Below, in pieces: positions 1 to 7,487 of a DNA stretch of 64,000 nt. The notes under the pieces were generated by a model that made no database searches, was not told where the DNA came from, and saw only the letters and a program-made list of their open reading frames with translations. A program made the position numbers and the translations under genes. The DNA is from Bolinopsis microptera. Lineage: Eukaryota > Ctenophora > Tentaculata > Lobata > Bolinopsidae. The DNA lies in assembly GCF_026151205.1 (NCBI RefSeq), contig NC_087081.1:15102340-15166339 (forward strand), in the 5' to 3' direction. The number at the start of each line of letters is the position of its first letter. Position 1 is the stretch's first letter.

Positions 1-745
1 CAAATAATGTAGTGGATCCAAAGAAACTTTATCAAGGATTACAAAGTTTTATATTACAATCGTAATAGTCAAAATATTATAATATTAATAGTCGTGTGAC
101 GTATATAGTAAACTATTAGTGTTGAGTAGTTTTTACCTGGGGACCCCAGGCTATTACATTTATGTTCATAATCATAATAGAATAGAGATTTGGCGGAATG
201 ACAGGCTGAACGTCGCCCAGTGAGGTAGTTCTTGAGCAAATTCTGCTCGTTTTTGTATCTAGTTTGGGAGTAGAAAAAGTGTAAGACGTGGTAAACGAAA
301 GTGACTATTTCTATGGTGGAAGATTGGTCTGACTTTAAAGCGAGTCGAGAAAACGCTGACTATTGCGAAAACTTCTGAAAAAGAAATTTTGCGATGATTC
401 GATTAAAAATAAGATTGGTATTAGGTATGGGCTTCAATTTTAGGATGGATAAGTGAGATGGATGATTTTATTGCACCAATAGGCGATTATATCTTGCAGT
501 CCTAATTCTCAGTGCAATAACCGTACTCGAATGATCAGGTGACTGTTGACACCAGTTCAAGATAAACAAGCATCTGAGTCTCGGAGGTGATTGGTGATGT
601 TTAGAGAGTGAGGTGCTGGCAATCCCATCCGTGAACATATAACTGGTGTCAAGGCTTGTTGGTATAATTAATGGGGCATTGGGGAAGGTAACCCCCAAAG
701 TATATAATGCAAGCCAGATTTAAGTAAGATATCAAGTATTTCTAC
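1..745. other. 5' flank, no gene seen
   Basis: No reading frame with a recognisable product on either strand. The open frame at 468-698 (minus) has no family resemblance. The only structure noted is a small imperfect palindrome, CCTGGGGACCCCAGG, at 137-151. The stretch probably holds the upstream region of the SIX-type gene that follows. Confidence 0.5.
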
Positions 746-752
746 TATATAA
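746..752 (+). promoter_or_regulatory. Possible TATA box before the SIX-type gene
   Basis: The sequence around 746-752 reads TATATAA, about 36 bases before the ATG at 788. A start site 25-30 bases downstream would leave a leader of only about ten bases, so either the leader is very short or the true promoter and a non-coding exon lie further upstream. Confidence 0.3.
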
Positions 753-787
753 ATCAAATTCAATTGCTACTAATTTCGATTATAACA

Positions 788-1555
788 ATGGAATCCTTCA
801 TTTACCCCTCTTACCAAGATGTTACCAGTTTGGACCACCTACCAGAACCGGAACCAGTGAGCCCTTCCTACCTCTCCTGGACCATCCCTCTCTCCTTCAA
901 CTTCACTTTCCCTGAGCTGGAACTTCCTTCCCAATGTCGAGATAATGTCACCTGCCCCGCGAATATTTTCACTGTTCCAGCAATGGAGACATTCACTGGA
1001 TCTGAGACTTCCTCTTCGGAAGTTCTGACTCATCTTCTAGCGAATCCTGCTGTGGATATGCCAATCCTACCTCCTCTCCAGAGTTCATACAGATCTCCCT
1101 GTCCTTCTCCGAGTACTTCACCTGCTAGCTCACCGACTTCAACAAACCTGTCCGACCAGGCAATCACTGCACAGTCCCTGTACGATGAACAGCAGTTCGA
1201 CGAGCTTAAGTCTTACCTCTCCGTCAGCTACTTCCCTTCCTCAGACCATCCTCACCTCCAGAAACTCTACTACAATTCTCTTTACGAGCTCTATAAGATC
1301 TCTTCCGGCAAACGACACCTGATTCCCACTACTAAATATCGATTGAGAAAATCAAACCCTCTTCCCTCTACAATTTCGTCCGTGAAGTTCCAGAGCAACA
1401 ACCACTTTGACGACAATGTCAAATCCCTACTTCTTTCTGTTTTCAAGAAAGAGAGAACTCCCTCCCAGGAAACTATTCAGATGCTGAGCGAGAACACTGG
1501 TCTGACTGAGAGACAGATCAGAAACTTCTTCAAGAACAAAAGATGCAGAGCTTAA
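788..1555 (+). CDS. Divergent SIX/sine oculis-class homeobox protein
   Basis: Predicted nuclear DNA-binding transcription factor of 255 residues in a single exon. Residues 1-121 are rich in Ser, Pro and Thr. Residues about 122-196 align with the second half of the SIX domain: SSDHPHLQKLYYNSLYELYK and TTKYRLRKSNPLPSTI follow the family pattern of NHPKLQ..W...HY.EAEK then GKYRVRRK.PLP.TIW. Residues about 203-253 are a homeodomain ending in GLTERQIRNFFKNKRCR, matching the SIX helix GLTTTQVSNWFKNRRQR. Two oddities: the first half of the SIX domain is missing, and the near-invariant helix-3 Trp is Phe (residue 247). The protein stops at the end of the homeodomain. The start is the ATG at 788 (context ACAATGG); the frame opens earlier only through a TTG. 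A lineage-specific SIX duplicate is the best reading. Class is fairly sure; orthology is not. Confidence 0.8.
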   Translation: MESFIYPSYQDVTSLDHLPEPEPVSPSYLSWTIPLSFNFTFPELELPSQCRDNVTCPANIFTVPAMETFTGSETSSSEVLTHLLANPAVDMPILPPLQSSYRSPCPSPSTSPASSPTSTNLSDQAITAQSLYDEQQFDELKSYLSVSYFPSSDHPHLQKLYYNSLYELYKISSGKRHLIPTTKYRLRKSNPLPSTISSVKFQSNNHFDDNVKSLLLSVFKKERTPSQETIQMLSENTGLTERQIRNFFKNKRCRA

Positions 1556-1599
1556 ATGATTATTTGATATTTTATTGTGTGAATATTACAATTTAAAAA

Positions 1600-1605
1600 A
1601 ATAAA
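1600..1605 (+). promoter_or_regulatory. Polyadenylation signal of the SIX-type gene
   Basis: A canonical AATAAA lies 45 bases after the stop codon of the homeobox gene, consistent with a very short 3' UTR and a complete, compact gene. Confidence 0.55.
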
Positions 1606-1639
1606 TTTACGAAGCTTAATGACATTTTGTTCATTTTAC

Positions 1640-1725
1640 ATTTAAAGGTACTGGAAGTCAAAAATCATATTTTCCCATTCTCTGTCCCATTTTCAGTCCT
1701 GGAGGAACATTTTTTGAACATTTAA
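1640..1725. repeat. Fragment of the repeat also found upstream of the LINE
   Basis: The motif GGTACTGGAAGTCAAAAATC followed by CCCATTCTCTGTCCCATTTT matches units of the 9.4-10.3 kb repeat block (for example near 9860-9925). The same repeat family therefore lies on both sides of the retrotransposon. Confidence 0.5.
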
Positions 1726-2629
1726 CATATAATTTGAAACATTACAGTAACGTTATTCAAATCTCAAACAGAAACAGTATATAACAAAGTTTTGTGTTTT
1801 GATCATATGATCGTGGATGTATAGTGATTGATTGCATAATTTTGAATTTGATTGATGGTGATTGTGAGTGAGAAGATGTTTGGTGTGCCAGCCAGTAACT
1901 CTGTCAAATGAACAGCCCAATGAAGAGCGAATGAGCGCAATTTCGCAGGAACAGCAGAGAGGGTGGCACAAAACGGCACACACGGAAAGGACGAAACAAA
2001 AAAGAAAAAACGCCGTGCGCGGTAAGCTTGCCTATGTCTGAGAGCTGGTGTTACCTGGCAAGAGGCCTCGAAGGAGGTGCCGTGGTGGAGTGTGAAGGGA
2101 AAGTTCGAGAGCACGGCAGCTCTAACTGATGATGATGATTGAAGATTGAAGAAGGAGGTCGAGCGGGAAGCTCAGAAAAAGCTAAACAGGAAGGATCCAG
2201 CTGAGGTCTGACTCATGTCAGGAAGTGACGAAAAATTCACAGACAAAATCATCAGTGGCTGTCTACCCCGTACGTAGGCAGTGTCCAAGATTTCAGGCAT
2301 CAGGATACACTGGAGCAGTGCAGAGCTGATTACGACCAGGGTCCTCACGGATACCCTGTCTTGGAGGTCGAGCCAATGCCCTGCGTTCGGTAATTGTGTC
2401 TACTGATATAGCCTTCATACTTTCCCTACTATCAGTCACTGTAACCCTATCATTCGGAAGGCCCCACGGCTCCTACATGGACGCACGGCCGGGAGCCCAT
2501 GTAGGGATAAAAGTGACCGCAAGAAATCCATCACATCCGTCACAGATCCAAAGCTGGAAAAGAAAAAAAGCGGAAAGAAAAAGGGGAAAAAAAGAAAGGA
2601 AGAAAGGAAGGACTGAAAGAGGAAGCTAG
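1726..2629. other. Region past the LINE stop codon; probable 3' UTR and flank
   Basis: No convincing gene. The part next to 2630 is very purine-rich on the plus strand (about 2550-2620), so pyrimidine-rich on the LINE's own strand, and it is probably the element's 3' untranslated region. I could not find the 3' end, a poly(A) tail or a target-site duplication. Short open frames here (1753-2114 minus, 2396-2629 plus) match nothing I know. Confidence 0.4.
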
Positions 2630-5005
2630 TTATCTACAATTAGACTTTTTTTTGAAGTTGAGGGTTAGTCTGTAGATTTTATTAATGGTGCTGGTCGAGA
2701 GTTTGATCAAACTTACGTCCTCATCGCTGAGTTTGTCCATGCAATCGGGTTGCGAGATAAACGTGGAGGCAAGATTGAAGCTACCATTTCCGTCAATGCT
2801 GACTAGATTTCCACTGAGGCTTTGAAATCTGTCCCTTGGAACTTTCCCTAGGGGGCAGGAATGGAGCATATGATTCTCGTCTTCGATGATTAGCTGGTTG
2901 ATGTTCAGCTCGCAATAGTTACAGGTCCTTTCATCAAGTGGAGTTTTGTCGTACCTCCCCCTTTCAATTCTAAGGTGATGAGAACTGGACCGAATCTGTG
3001 TGGTTGCCCTTCTGTCCTGGAAAGACCTAGCGTGGTTTAGATATGGCTCCCATCCAAATTCTTTTTTGACTTCACTGTAGAATGATAGCTTTCTAGAATC
3101 TTTCACAAGAGAACCCCAGGAATCACGGAATAGTTTTCGCAGGTTCTCTGTCATCAATTCAGGGCTGCAGGAGTCCGCGAGGAAGGTTGCGTTGAGCAAC
3201 GATGATGAATTCCTGTCAGGAAGGTCGATGTTGTTAAATGACTTGATAACTGATTCGATGCCTACAAACCATGACAATTTGAGGTTAATCTGCTCAGTCA
3301 TTGCAGCTTTGACCAGTTGTGTTGAGGGAAGGCTCATAACTCTTTTGAAGTATTTAGTACTCAGTTTCAACATCTCAATTATAATTGGGTATGAGCCAGT
3401 TTCTCCCCAGGCTGTAGCATTGACTGCCCTTCTGTTAATACCAAGAAGGTATTTGAGGTGACGTAGGTGCACTTGCTCCAGTTTCTGTTTTGCGATGTGG
3501 GAGACTGCATGATCAAGGTTGTGAAACTTGCTGAAGCAAGAGAGGACCTTACTGACGGTGGGTAGAACTGGGGCCCAAACTTGACAACCGTATAGTAGAA
3601 TAGGCTTGACAAGGGTGTCAAATAGTTTGTTAAGGCATGATGCGTCAATGTATCTCCGGTCTATGGTGCTTCTCAAGCTAAAGTAAGCTCCGAGTCCCTT
3701 ACGGTAGAGAGAGTCAGTTGCCTGCCGAAATTTCCCTGTGCTGCTTATAATGATTCCAAGATAGCAGTAGCTGGAGACCATCTCTATATCTCTGTCATGA
3801 ATAGAAGGACGCCAGTTTGGAATGTCAGGTCCTTTACCGTTGAAGACCATGAATTTGGTTTTGGAGATGCTGATTTCCAGACCCCATTCGATACAGTAGT
3901 CCCCAATGATCGAAAGCAACTTTTGGAGTGATTCAGGATCTAGGGCGAGGATTACTAGATCATCAGCCCACGCTAGGTGAGTCACTGAGATACCAGCGAG
4001 AGTTGGGCAGTTCACAACGGCTTCATTGAGGAGGTCAGAAAGCTTTTTAAAGTAGACTTTGAAAAACTCGGGGCTGAGTGGATGTCCTTGTTCAGTCCCT
4101 TTGAGGATCTTGAATGCTTCACTGATTTTACCATTCATCTTGATATGACCCTCTGATTTACTGTACATGTCTTTGATGATGTCGTAGTAGCCGCCATTGA
4201 CGCCATAGCAGGCTAGTTTGAACAGGAGGGCTTGTCTGCACACTAGATCAAACGCTTTTCGGAGATCAATGAACACTGCATATATTTTATTTTTCACTTT
4301 CTTGTATTTTTCGATTGTGGACATCAGCGTGAATATATGGTCATTACATTGACTTCCTTTGGTAAAGCCTGCTTGATTAGGTGGATCTGGATGAGAGATT
4401 TGGCGGTGAGTGACAAGCCGAGATAGCAGCATCGTGGAGAGCAGTTTCCCAATACAGCTACAGACTGCTATTGCTCTATAGTTGTCAGGGTTCCTGATGC
4501 ACCCTTTTTTGTGAATCGGTGTGATCACACTTTTGCTCCAGAGGTAGGTTCCTGTCTCAAGGCACAGATTGAAGAGTTTAAGGAGGAGGGACCTCATTTT
4601 CACGTTCAAACCCTTGAGCATTTCATTGCTTATGTGGTCAAAAGCAGATGCTTTGCCGGATTTTAGTTTGCCTAGTGCAGCGTTCAGCTCACCCAGTGTA
4701 AATGCGCTGTTCAGCGACTCATTGGGGGCAGATCCCTCGGCTAGGGTTTTCTGTGATCCGGTAACGAAAAGGAGCTTCCTGATAATTGCTATTGGGAGCT
4801 CGACTATTCCTTTGAGGGGCTCCGTGTCCATGCCAGAGACTGAGTAGAACAGGATTGTGGTCGGAGAACAGAGTATGCTCGCCCACTGAGAGGGACTTGA
4901 CACGGTGAAGAAAGAATGTTGATGCAATGAAGTAGTCCACCACGCTGTTTCCGTTCCATTTGAAGCATGTGTATTTTCCGGCAGAGTCACCAATGGTACG
5001 TCCAT
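2630..5005 (-). CDS. LINE reverse transcriptase with C-terminal zinc-knuckle-like motif
   Basis: Copies element RNA into DNA at a nicked target site. Visible reverse-transcriptase blocks in order: KSGKASAFDHISNEMLK; TPIHKKG...NYRAIAV; NQAGFTKGSQCNDHIFTL; YAVFIDLRKAFD; GTEQGHPLSPEFFKVYF; the catalytic AWADDLVILAL (WADD in place of the commoner YADD/FADD); KTKFMVFNGKG; YCYLGIIISSTGKF. Near the C-terminus CNYCELNIN, then HMLHSC, gives the C-x2-C...H-x4-C pattern known from many LINE ORF2 tails. The first ~75 codons overlap the endonuclease frame and are probably not natural protein; the ATG at 5005 is incidental. In an intact element this would continue from the endonuclease as one ORF2 polypeptide. 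Confidence 0.88.
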   Translation of the reverse strand: MDVPLVTLPENTHASNGTETAWWTTSLHQHSFFTVSSPSQWASILCSPTTILFYSVSGMDTEPLKGIVELPIAIIRKLLFVTGSQKTLAEGSAPNESLNSAFTLGELNAALGKLKSGKASAFDHISNEMLKGLNVKMRSLLLKLFNLCLETGTYLWSKSVITPIHKKGCIRNPDNYRAIAVCSCIGKLLSTMLLSRLVTHRQISHPDPPNQAGFTKGSQCNDHIFTLMSTIEKYKKVKNKIYAVFIDLRKAFDLVCRQALLFKLACYGVNGGYYDIIKDMYSKSEGHIKMNGKISEAFKILKGTEQGHPLSPEFFKVYFKKLSDLLNEAVVNCPTLAGISVTHLAWADDLVILALDPESLQKLLSIIGDYCIEWGLEISISKTKFMVFNGKGPDIPNWRPSIHDRDIEMVSSYCYLGIIISSTGKFRQATDSLYRKGLGAYFSLRSTIDRRYIDASCLNKLFDTLVKPILLYGCQVWAPVLPTVSKVLSCFSKFHNLDHAVSHIAKQKLEQVHLRHLKYLLGINRRAVNATAWGETGSYPIIIEMLKLSTKYFKRVMSLPSTQLVKAAMTEQINLKLSWFVGIESVIKSFNNIDLPDRNSSSLLNATFLADSCSPELMTENLRKLFRDSWGSLVKDSRKLSFYSEVKKEFGWEPYLNHARSFQDRRATTQIRSSSHHLRIERGRYDKTPLDERTCNYCELNINQLIIEDENHMLHSCPLGKVPRDRFQSLSGNLVSIDGNGSFNLASTFISQPDCMDKLSDEDVSLIKLSTSTINKIYRLTLNFKKKSNCR

Positions 5006-5687
5006 TAAGGATCAAGAGGTTTTGCGATCCACAAAGGTCAAGCAAAAGATTTTTATGTCTATTGGTGATTTTGTCCTGGCTGTTCCTATTTTGAGATATA
5101 GGTGCCACATCTGGTATAACCATGAAGTCGGAGGGCCTGCCAGTTTCTGGAAAGAGCTCGAATTCATCCGCTCTGTCATATATCTGAAATTCAGGAGATG
5201 CCCCTATTCTGGCATTAAGGTCTCCAAGAAGTATGAGCTCATTACTGGAGTTATCCTTGATGTTGCTTATTTTTTCCTGGAGGGCATCAAAATTTGCTTC
5301 GGAGCAGTTAGTGCGGTTTTTCAATTTGCTGTTTGTAGGTGGTATGTAGCTATTGAGAACAAAGGTGTTGATATTGGTGTAGGGATCAGTAACTTTAACA
5401 ATTACAATGTTCATTGAGTGGTCCGCAGTAAGTGTGAATTTCTCCAGAGAGCAATATTCCAGGATAGTGTTCCTAACCAGAGTAGTTACTCCTCCACCTT
5501 TACCAGATTTTCGGATGTCACTATAGGATTTGTATCCTTTCAGAGACACTTCGCATCCGGTCTCTTGAAGGCAGATAATATCATTCGGACTGATGATTTT
5601 TACAAAATCGGGATCCTCGATTTTGTTTCCGAGCAAACCATGAATGTTTGCAACATTCCAGGAAATTATACCGTTGACAAAGTTCAT
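4719..5687 (-). CDS. LINE APE-like endonuclease (N-terminal part of ORF2)
   Basis: Nicks target DNA to prime reverse transcription. The 322-residue frame starts with ATG and shows the exonuclease-endonuclease-phosphatase motifs in order: IISWNVANIHG (first Asn), IICLQETG (metal-binding Glu), LILLGDLNARIG (Asp/Asn pair), YTCFKWNGNSVVDYF, and FSDHNPVLLSL (Asp-His). The frame then runs out after about 35 residues. The reverse transcriptase continues in another frame, with only about 55 codons between the SDHNP motif and the first RT block. CR1/L2-type ORF2 proteins normally have a longer linker, so a small frameshifting deletion near 4745-4800 is likely. Confidence 0.88.
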   Translation of the reverse strand: MNFVNGIISWNVANIHGLLGNKIEDPDFVKIISPNDIICLQETGCEVSLKGYKSYSDIRKSGKGGGVTTLVRNTILEYCSLEKFTLTADHSMNIVIVKVTDPYTNINTFVLNSYIPPTNSKLKNRTNCSEANFDALQEKISNIKDNSSNELILLGDLNARIGASPEFQIYDRADEFELFPETGRPSDFMVIPDVAPISQNRNSQDKITNRHKNLLLDLCGSQNLLILNGRTIGDSAGKYTCFKWNGNSVVDYFIASTFFLHRVKSLSVGEHTLFSDHNPVLLSLWHGHGAPQRNSRAPNSNYQEAPFRYRITENPSRGICPQ

Positions 5688-5777
5688 CAGTCAACTTGTA
5701 TAAAGGATGAGAGAGGCAAGAGGAGAAGGAGAAAAGGAGGGAGGGGACTAGATAAGCTGAGAATGAGAGACTAGTAC
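5688..5777 (-). other. Pyrimidine-rich spacer between LINE ORF1 and ORF2
   Basis: Ninety bases separate the TGA of ORF1 (5778-5780) from the ATG of ORF2 (5685-5687). Read on the element strand, the middle is almost pure C and T. ORF2 happens to be in the same frame as ORF1, but an in-frame TAG (5748-5750) follows the TGA, so read-through is unlikely. How ORF2 is translated cannot be told from sequence. Confidence 0.5.
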
Positions 5778-7487
5778 TCAGGTGCGGTCTCTGCTAAATG
5801 TACTGTTGAGGCTTGTCTTGAAGTTGCCCATGATTACTCTGATACCTCTGTCATTCAGATGAGGTTGATCTGGGACAAACAAATAGTCGTGTGGGATATC
5901 TGATCCCCCCGAGTAGAAGTTGTTGTTTCTGTTTTCCCTTGATCTCATCCAGAAATCAGCTTTCTCACTGTCACCTTTAAGATTTCTGATTGCTTCAGTG
6001 ATGAGTCGACTACTTTTACTCCATTCCTCTCCAGGATGGTCGCGGAGAAAGGGATGCGAGATGAAAAGTTGGCAGTGTTGCGAAGTCTGTCTAAGTATAT
6101 TTTCGGTAGACTTTATTAGTGATCCCACCACGGAGTCAGGCTCGGTACCATCTATGATGTCCTGAGTACCAAGGTGAGCGTACACTGCATCTGGGTTGAG
6201 ATTGGAAATCTGTTCGACCGTTGATTCGAGACTTGAGTGAAGGTCTTTCAGGCTCCGTTTGTAAATTACAGAGACGTTGTATCTTTTCGGAAACTCTTCA
6301 GGTTTAAAGCTTCTCATGGTTGAGTCACAGAGAAGAACTATTTTCTTTTGGCTTGGAACAGGCCGGTTACTTGCTCTTTTTGGTCTATCTGCCCGGAAGA
6401 CACCTGTTCTCTTGTCTCTCTGTCTGGGTTCTATACCCTCTCTCCTGTAGGAGGATCGTCCCTGATTTGGTGATAGCCCAGGGGTGTCCCTGTTGGTCCT
6501 CGTGTCAGCCGGAGACCTGAGGATATGTCTCACATGGTCTTGGCTAGCATTTGCACCTGGGTCTAACTGGCTGATACTGAGGATTTCTTGAAAATTAGGG
6601 GTCGAAATGATGTTATGGATTTCGTTGATTTTGTCACTCTCTTCCCTTTTGAAAACGCTCTGACGCCAGACATCCAGATCTTTCTTTACAGTCATAGTGT
6701 CTTTTAGGGTTTGTGTCAGCCCTTTTAGACCTTTTTCTGATTTTTCGAGGAGCAGACTGGTGTCTTGGGTAGCTTTTGTCAGGCTTTTAAGGAGATCAGT
6801 GCCACTTGAACAATTTCTTGCTATTTGACAGTCTCCAGTCGATTTGGCTCCAGAGGTCTTTTCTGTTATCGTGAGCTTTAGCTCTTTCATCTCATTTTTA
6901 ATTTCAGTAAGAATAGAGCTGATTGACACATTGGATCTTTCCATCACTTCCAGTCTATTCTGCACATCGTTGAGTTGCTCAGATGTAGCACTGCTGCTAG
7001 CAGCGGAGAGTTGATTAGGGTTCTTCAGATGTTGAGTGATCCTCTTTTTTCTGATTTTTGAGCTTCCTTCACTGCTCAGTTTGAGGAATCCGAGCTCCTT
7101 TGTGAGTTCATTTTCTGTAGCTGATTCGAGTGATTTAATGTAAGTTTCAAGTCCTTGAAAGCTTAGATCAGTCTTGGTGTCAGCTTGTTGTCTTTTCCTC
7201 TTAGTTTTGGATGCTTGCTGTGTAGAGGAGTGTTTATCCAGTTTTGATCTCAGGAAATCCTTAGCGTTGGGCAGTGAGCTGGTAAAACAGAACTCAGTAG
7301 GAGATACAACGCTGTTTGGAACCGGGGCAGTTTCAGAGAGTGGCGGTTCAGGGGAGTATAAGAACTCTCCACTTTTATCGCATGACTGGTCTGAGTCCCT
7401 AGTTAAGTATCGGCAAAGTCTCTGTCTTAACAAGGCTACAACACCATTATTTTCCTGGTTACATGCAGTTAGCTCCTCTTTCGCGTC
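5778..7487 (-). CDS. LINE ORF1, distal part: coiled coil plus SGNH/GDSL esterase domain
   Basis: About 569 codons follow, in the same frame, the TAA at 7488-7490. There is no ATG near the beginning (the first open-frame start is a TTG), so this is the continuation of ORF1 rather than a separate gene. The first third is charged, with basic patches and likely coiled-coil stretches (for example SEQLNDVQNRLEVMERSN). The last ~190 residues form an SGNH-hydrolase fold: block I IVLLCDSTMRSF with the nucleophile Ser, block III VYAHLGTQDI, and block V PDQPHLNDRGI carrying the Asp-x-x-His pair. Esterase ORF1 proteins are known from CR1/L2-type LINEs. The catalytic triad appears intact. Confidence 0.78.
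   Translation of the reverse strand, partial: DAKEELTACNQENNGVVALLRQRLCRYLTRDSDQSCDKSGEFLYSPEPPLSETAPVPNSVVSPTEFCFTSSLPNAKDFLRSKLDKHSSTQQASKTKRKRQQADTKTDLSFQGLETYIKSLESATENELTKELGFLKLSSEGSSKIRKKRITQHLKNPNQLSAASSSATSEQLNDVQNRLEVMERSNVSISSILTEIKNEMKELKLTITEKTSGAKSTGDCQIARNCSSGTDLLKSLTKATQDTSLLLEKSEKGLKGLTQTLKDTMTVKKDLDVWRQSVFKREESDKINEIHNIISTPNFQEILSISQLDPGANASQDHVRHILRSPADTRTNRDTPGLSPNQGRSSYRREGIEPRQRDKRTGVFRADRPKRASNRPVPSQKKIVLLCDSTMRSFKPEEFPKRYNVSVIYKRSLKDLHSSLESTVEQISNLNPDAVYAHLGTQDIIDGTEPDSVVGSLIKSTENILRQTSQHCQLFISHPFLRDHPGEEWSKSSRLITEAIRNLKGDSEKADFWMRSRENRNNNFYSGGSDIPHDYLFVPDQPHLNDRGIRVIMGNFKTSLNSTFSRDRT

Noticed and set aside
137-151. Palindrome CCTGGGGACCCCAGG
   Set aside because: Single short occurrence with no neighbouring structure; not enough to call a regulatory site.
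2396-2629. 77-codon frame with a hydrophobic start resembling a signal peptide
   Set aside because: It lacks an ATG start and its second half is low-complexity Lys/Arg/Glu from the purine-rich tract beside the LINE; chance frame.
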